This document shows, in pieces, positions 33,945-36,690 of a stretch of 36,690 nucleotides of DNA (the stretch's first letter is position 1; the number at the start of each line of letters is the position of its first letter). Made by a program: the position numbers and the translations under genes. Under the pieces are notes generated by a model. The model searched no databases. It worked only from the letters and a program-made list of their open reading frames with translations, and had not been told where the DNA came from. This DNA comes from Planctomycetota bacterium (lineage in GTDB: Bacteria; Planctomycetota; Phycisphaerae; WQYP01): contig JAJZCR010000032.1 of the NCBI GenBank assembly GCA_021851715.1, positions 1-36,690 of the forward strand, in the 5' to 3' direction.

Positions 33945-36529
33945 CAGTCATTCCTGATTTCAGTTTCACCGGGTTGATCGCGGCGGATGGACTTACATAC
34001 CGTCGCCAGCGCCGCGCCGGCATCCATTGACATGCGAAGGAACAGTACTGCAGCCACGAGTAACATCGGAATGGCTCCCGGCCAGCTTCGCGCACCCAGG
34101 TCAAAAAGTCCCAGTCCGGTCAGCGTGCCGAGGATTATCAACATGACACTCGGAAATGTCGGCCAGGTGCGCAATCGCACCAATTGGCGCCCGTGGCCAT
34201 GTTCCTCCAAGGCCATGCGCATGCGAAGTCCACCAAAAGTGCCGCTGCGGCAGGCAAGATCCCAGCGATCAAAATCGCCACCGCGTTGTACGCACAGCCC
34301 TTCGCTTTTCAAAAATGCCTCCAATGCAGTCAGACGTTGTTCGGAGCTTCGCCACTGTTCGCTCCATACCACAAACTCCCGTGGTACGGGAATATCCAGC
34401 CCGCCGGGGAAGCGCATTCGCCAGGGCGAAAGGCCACGCGATAACCGTCCGCGCAGCCGGGCTACCGGCTGAATGAGATAGCACCACATGGTCAGCAATC
34501 GTAATTTAAAAATTGCCCCGGTGGTTCGTGGGATTTCGTCAAAGCGGCAATAAAAAGCCCCAATGGCCGCTTGAGTAATCGTTGCGCCCAGGGCTGCGGC
34601 CAGCAATATCCCCAGCACCACCGGATGCCAGTAAAAGCCTGCCATGAACATAACACTTAACGTCAGTACGGCCAGATACCATTCGGGGGTCATGGCCAGG
34701 GAGGTCAAAATTCCCGGGGAACCATGATACACACTTTGGAACAATGCCCCGCCCCAGGATCCGTGATAAATACGGCGGCGGCTCCAATTGAGGAACTGCC
34801 AGAGTCCGCGGCCATACAGTCGGCCGCGCCAGGCAATATGACCGAACGCGTTGTATTTTTCCGGCCATTTGCGTTCCAGCATAGCTTCGGCTTTACCATA
34901 GTTAAGCTGTTGACGCCAATACGCCCGCAAGGAATTTCTGCGTTTGTGCCAAACCACCGCGGCCGGGCTGAAGCCCAATCGGCGGACACGCGCCTGCAAT
35001 CTCCAGCAGGCATCCACGTCATCACCGGCAATCCGAAATGTGGCGTCAAAACCGCCGATCGCGCGAAGTTCGCGTGTCAGAAAGGCCATGTTACAACCGG
35101 GAATGTGTTCGGCTTCGGTATCGCTTAACAGAACATGAATTGGTCCACCCGGCGCATGGGCCACCGCATCGGCCACGTCCGCATCGCCTGGTGGGGCGAT
35201 GTTGGGGCCGCCAACGGCGGCAAATTGTCCGGTGCGGAAGGTTTCCACCAGGAAGTGCAGCCAGTAGGGATCGGGGCGGGCATCATCATCAAGATAGGCA
35301 ATAATTTCGCCGGTGGCCGCTTCCAAGCCGAGATTGCGCGCGTGGCTGAGCCCTTTGTTGTCCGACTGAATCAACTTGACCGGGTACTCCCGCACGATAT
35401 TCGCCAAACCATCCGTGGATCCATCATCCACCACGATGACTTCGTAATCCAGATACCGCAGCAGTGCCACACCTTCCAGGCAGAATCGGATGGTGCGCGA
35501 GCCGTTATAAGTACAGACCACTACGGAAACCTTGGGCCACGCGGCATCACGGCGGAACGGTACTTTTGAAAAGGCATCAGTTGTCGTTGCCAATGCCGGC
35601 TTCGGTTCGCGATGCCGCGTGGTCAGGCCAAAGGCCCAATCGGTGATCTCCTGGCCTCCGCGGTACCATTCATCGGTCCAGGCAAATACGAAGATGCCGG
35701 CACTGCCGCTTTTAAAAACCCTGCGAACCTGCCACGCCATCATGGCGGCCTGTTCACGCTCTCCCTTGGATTTACTGTCCAGTCCGATCTCCGCCAGCAT
35801 GAGGGGCTTGTCGCCGGCGATGTTGTGCAGACGACTTAGATATCGTTTGAGCTGATCCTTGGATTCCAGGTAAACGTTCATCGCCATAAAATCTAGAAAC
35901 GGCAGATACAGATATTCGGTGGTGGGGTAGTTGACATACGTCACCAAGGCTTGGGCATCCCCCTCTTTAGCAATGTTGTAAAGAGATTTTAGAAACCGTT
36001 CAATACGGCGATGGCCATACCAGCGGACAATAGAGGCGGGAATTTCATTGCCAATGGCAAAGCCCAGCAGCGCCGGATGGTCGGCACATGCTTTTACACC
36101 CTGTCCCACCCGTTGGAAAATAGATTCCCGGGTTCGCGGATTATCCAGAAAAGCCGTGTGTTGTTCCCAGGGCAGGCCGACCAGTATGCAAAGGCCATGT
36201 TTTTGGGCCGCGTCCAAAAGCCAGCGGGGAGGCACCGTATACAAGCGCACAGCATTTATGCCGTGCTCAGCCATCATTGCAAAATCGATATCCACCTGGT
36301 GTGGGGTATGATATTCACAGCCATCATCTTCTGGCCGAAATGGCCCATAAGTCACACCCTTGATAAAAAACGGTACATTCCCACGGTACAGAAATTTTCC
36401 GTGTACCGTTAATCGTTCGACCGTTTCTGTGGCATGCGTCACTGGAGACGGTGTTACCAATAAACGATGGGCTGTTTGAGTCACTTGTATCTGTACTCCG
36501 TTTTTTCCGCCGAGCCCAAGAGTCGCCAT
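33944..36529 (-). CDS. Clan GH-A glycosidase fused to a GT2 glycosyltransferase
   Basis: 861 residues. Residues ~45-310 form a (beta/alpha)8 glycosidase like the GH2/GH5 catalytic barrel: FFIKGVTYGPF, NAVRLYTVPP, acid/base Glu162 in AIGNEIPA, nucleophile Glu247 in LMLAEIGLDS and FVFAWTDEWYRGG. From 333 a GT2 domain follows: VSVVVCTYNGSRTI, EVIVVDDGSTDG, DDDARPD (414-420), GCNMAF and AGDDVDACWRLQ. Two helices lie near 635-690, followed by a soluble part and two more helices near 790-840. No signal peptide is seen, so the glycosidase should be cytoplasmic, an odd place for one. The ATG at 36529 lacks a clear ribosome binding site. It is the first gene of the operon. Confidence 0.9.
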   Translation of the reverse strand: MATLGLGGKNGVQIQVTQTAHRLLVTPSPVTHATETVERLTVHGKFLYRGNVPFFIKGVTYGPFRPEDDGCEYHTPHQVDIDFAMMAEHGINAVRLYTVPPRWLLDAAQKHGLCILVGLPWEQHTAFLDNPRTRESIFQRVGQGVKACADHPALLGFAIGNEIPASIVRWYGHRRIERFLKSLYNIAKEGDAQALVTYVNYPTTEYLYLPFLDFMAMNVYLESKDQLKRYLSRLHNIAGDKPLMLAEIGLDSKSKGEREQAAMMAWQVRRVFKSGSAGIFVFAWTDEWYRGGQEITDWAFGLTTRHREPKPALATTTDAFSKVPFRRDAAWPKVSVVVCTYNGSRTIRFCLEGVALLRYLDYEVIVVDDGSTDGLANIVREYPVKLIQSDNKGLSHARNLGLEAATGEIIAYLDDDARPDPYWLHFLVETFRTGQFAAVGGPNIAPPGDADVADAVAHAPGGPIHVLLSDTEAEHIPGCNMAFLTRELRAIGGFDATFRIAGDDVDACWRLQARVRRLGFSPAAVVWHKRRNSLRAYWRQQLNYGKAEAMLERKWPEKYNAFGHIAWRGRLYGRGLWQFLNWSRRRIYHGSWGGALFQSVYHGSPGILTSLAMTPEWYLAVLTLSVMFMAGFYWHPVVLGILLAAALGATITQAAIGAFYCRFDEIPRTTGAIFKLRLLTMWCYLIQPVARLRGRLSRGLSPWRMRFPGGLDIPVPREFVVWSEQWRSSEQRLTALEAFLKSEGLCVQRGGDFDRWDLACRSGTFGGLRMRMALEEHGHGRQLVRLRTWPTFPSVMLIILGTLTGLGLFDLGARSWPGAIPMLLVAAVLFLRMSMDAGAALATVCKSIRRDQPGETEIRND

Positions 36530-36562
36530 TGTACCAATTTTCCCAGCCCGAAGACACTGGGT

Positions 36563-36596
36563 TAAAATAAAACGGGGAGCCTTAGCGGCTCCCCGT
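36563..36596 (-). terminator. Strong intrinsic terminator of a transcript entering from the right
   Basis: A perfect 10-bp stem, ACGGGGAGCC (36572-36581) with GGCTCCCCGT (36587-36596), closes a 5-base loop. On the minus strand it is followed by TTTATTTTAA (36571-36562), a good U-run, so it ends minus-strand transcription coming from beyond 36690. On the plus strand no T-run follows. It insulates the six-gene glycan operon, whose ATG lies 34 bp further on, from the upstream gene. The minus strand near the edge has a TAA at 36677-36679 after codons reading RKA, perhaps the end of that gene, but too little is visible to name it. Confidence 0.85.
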
Positions 36597-36690
36597 CGGA
36601 GAATTTATGTCAAGGAGCGGGTCATACGACCAGCCCTGTTGCGCCGGTGAAAATCGTGGTCCGGCGGTGAGAAGACTTAGGCCTTGCGAC

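Overview
The window reads as chromosomal DNA from a Gram-negative-type bacterium, most likely a planctomycete of the Phycisphaerae type. This is inferred from gene content, not measured. LpxD and an OmpA-type lipoprotein imply an outer membrane with lipid A. The squalene route is HpnC/HpnD/HpnE, the serine acetyltransferase is the long EpsC type, and CobA and HemD are fused. TTG start codons with good ribosome binding sites recur. I see no insertion sequence, integrase, phage gene, CRISPR array or rRNA.

Layout. 1-2,931: a tRNA-Arg(CCG) on the minus strand, then a Gfo/Idh/MocA oxidoreductase, an FAH-family hydrolase, a degenerate receiver-like protein and a possible 36-residue ORF leading into tsaD. 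2,928-7,533: a translation block with tsaD (+) converging on argS, rsfS and arfB (-). 7,534-9,989: an accessory-looking stretch with one four-helix membrane protein of unknown function, flanked by two long non-coding stretches. 9,990-20,043: plus-strand metabolic and envelope genes: cobA-hemD fusion, threonine synthase, lpxD, an SDR oxidoreductase, a secreted or anchored EEP-fold protein, an OmpA-like lipoprotein, hisH, hisA and an EpsC-type serine acetyltransferase. 20,077-23,396 (-): a membrane transglutaminase-like protein and ispH. 23,566-27,513 (+): hpnC, hpnD, hpnE and a DUF2127-like membrane protein. 27,722-28,819 (-): an aldo/keto reductase. 29,000-36,529 (-): six genes in which every junction overlaps. 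A terminator at 36,572-36,596 ends a transcript entering from the right.

How the genes fit together. IspH makes IPP/DMAPP, and HpnC, HpnD and HpnE turn the derived farnesyl diphosphate into squalene. ispH and hpnC appear to fire from overlapping divergent promoters. HisH and HisA supply consecutive early histidine steps. TsaD, ArgS, RsfS, ArfB and tRNA-Arg all serve translation.

The most interesting unit is the six-gene minus-strand operon: a clan GH-A glycosidase fused to a GT2 glycosyltransferase, an ABC exporter, two related left-handed-beta-helix acyltransferases (one lacking the usual catalytic His), a CgeB-like glycosyltransferase and a ChbG/HpnK-type deacetylase. This is a self-contained set for building, modifying and flipping a glycan or glycolipid. 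Its product is unknown. It lies close to the squalene genes and ends with a family that includes the hopanoid-associated HpnK, so a glycosylated terpenoid is one possibility, though only an inference.
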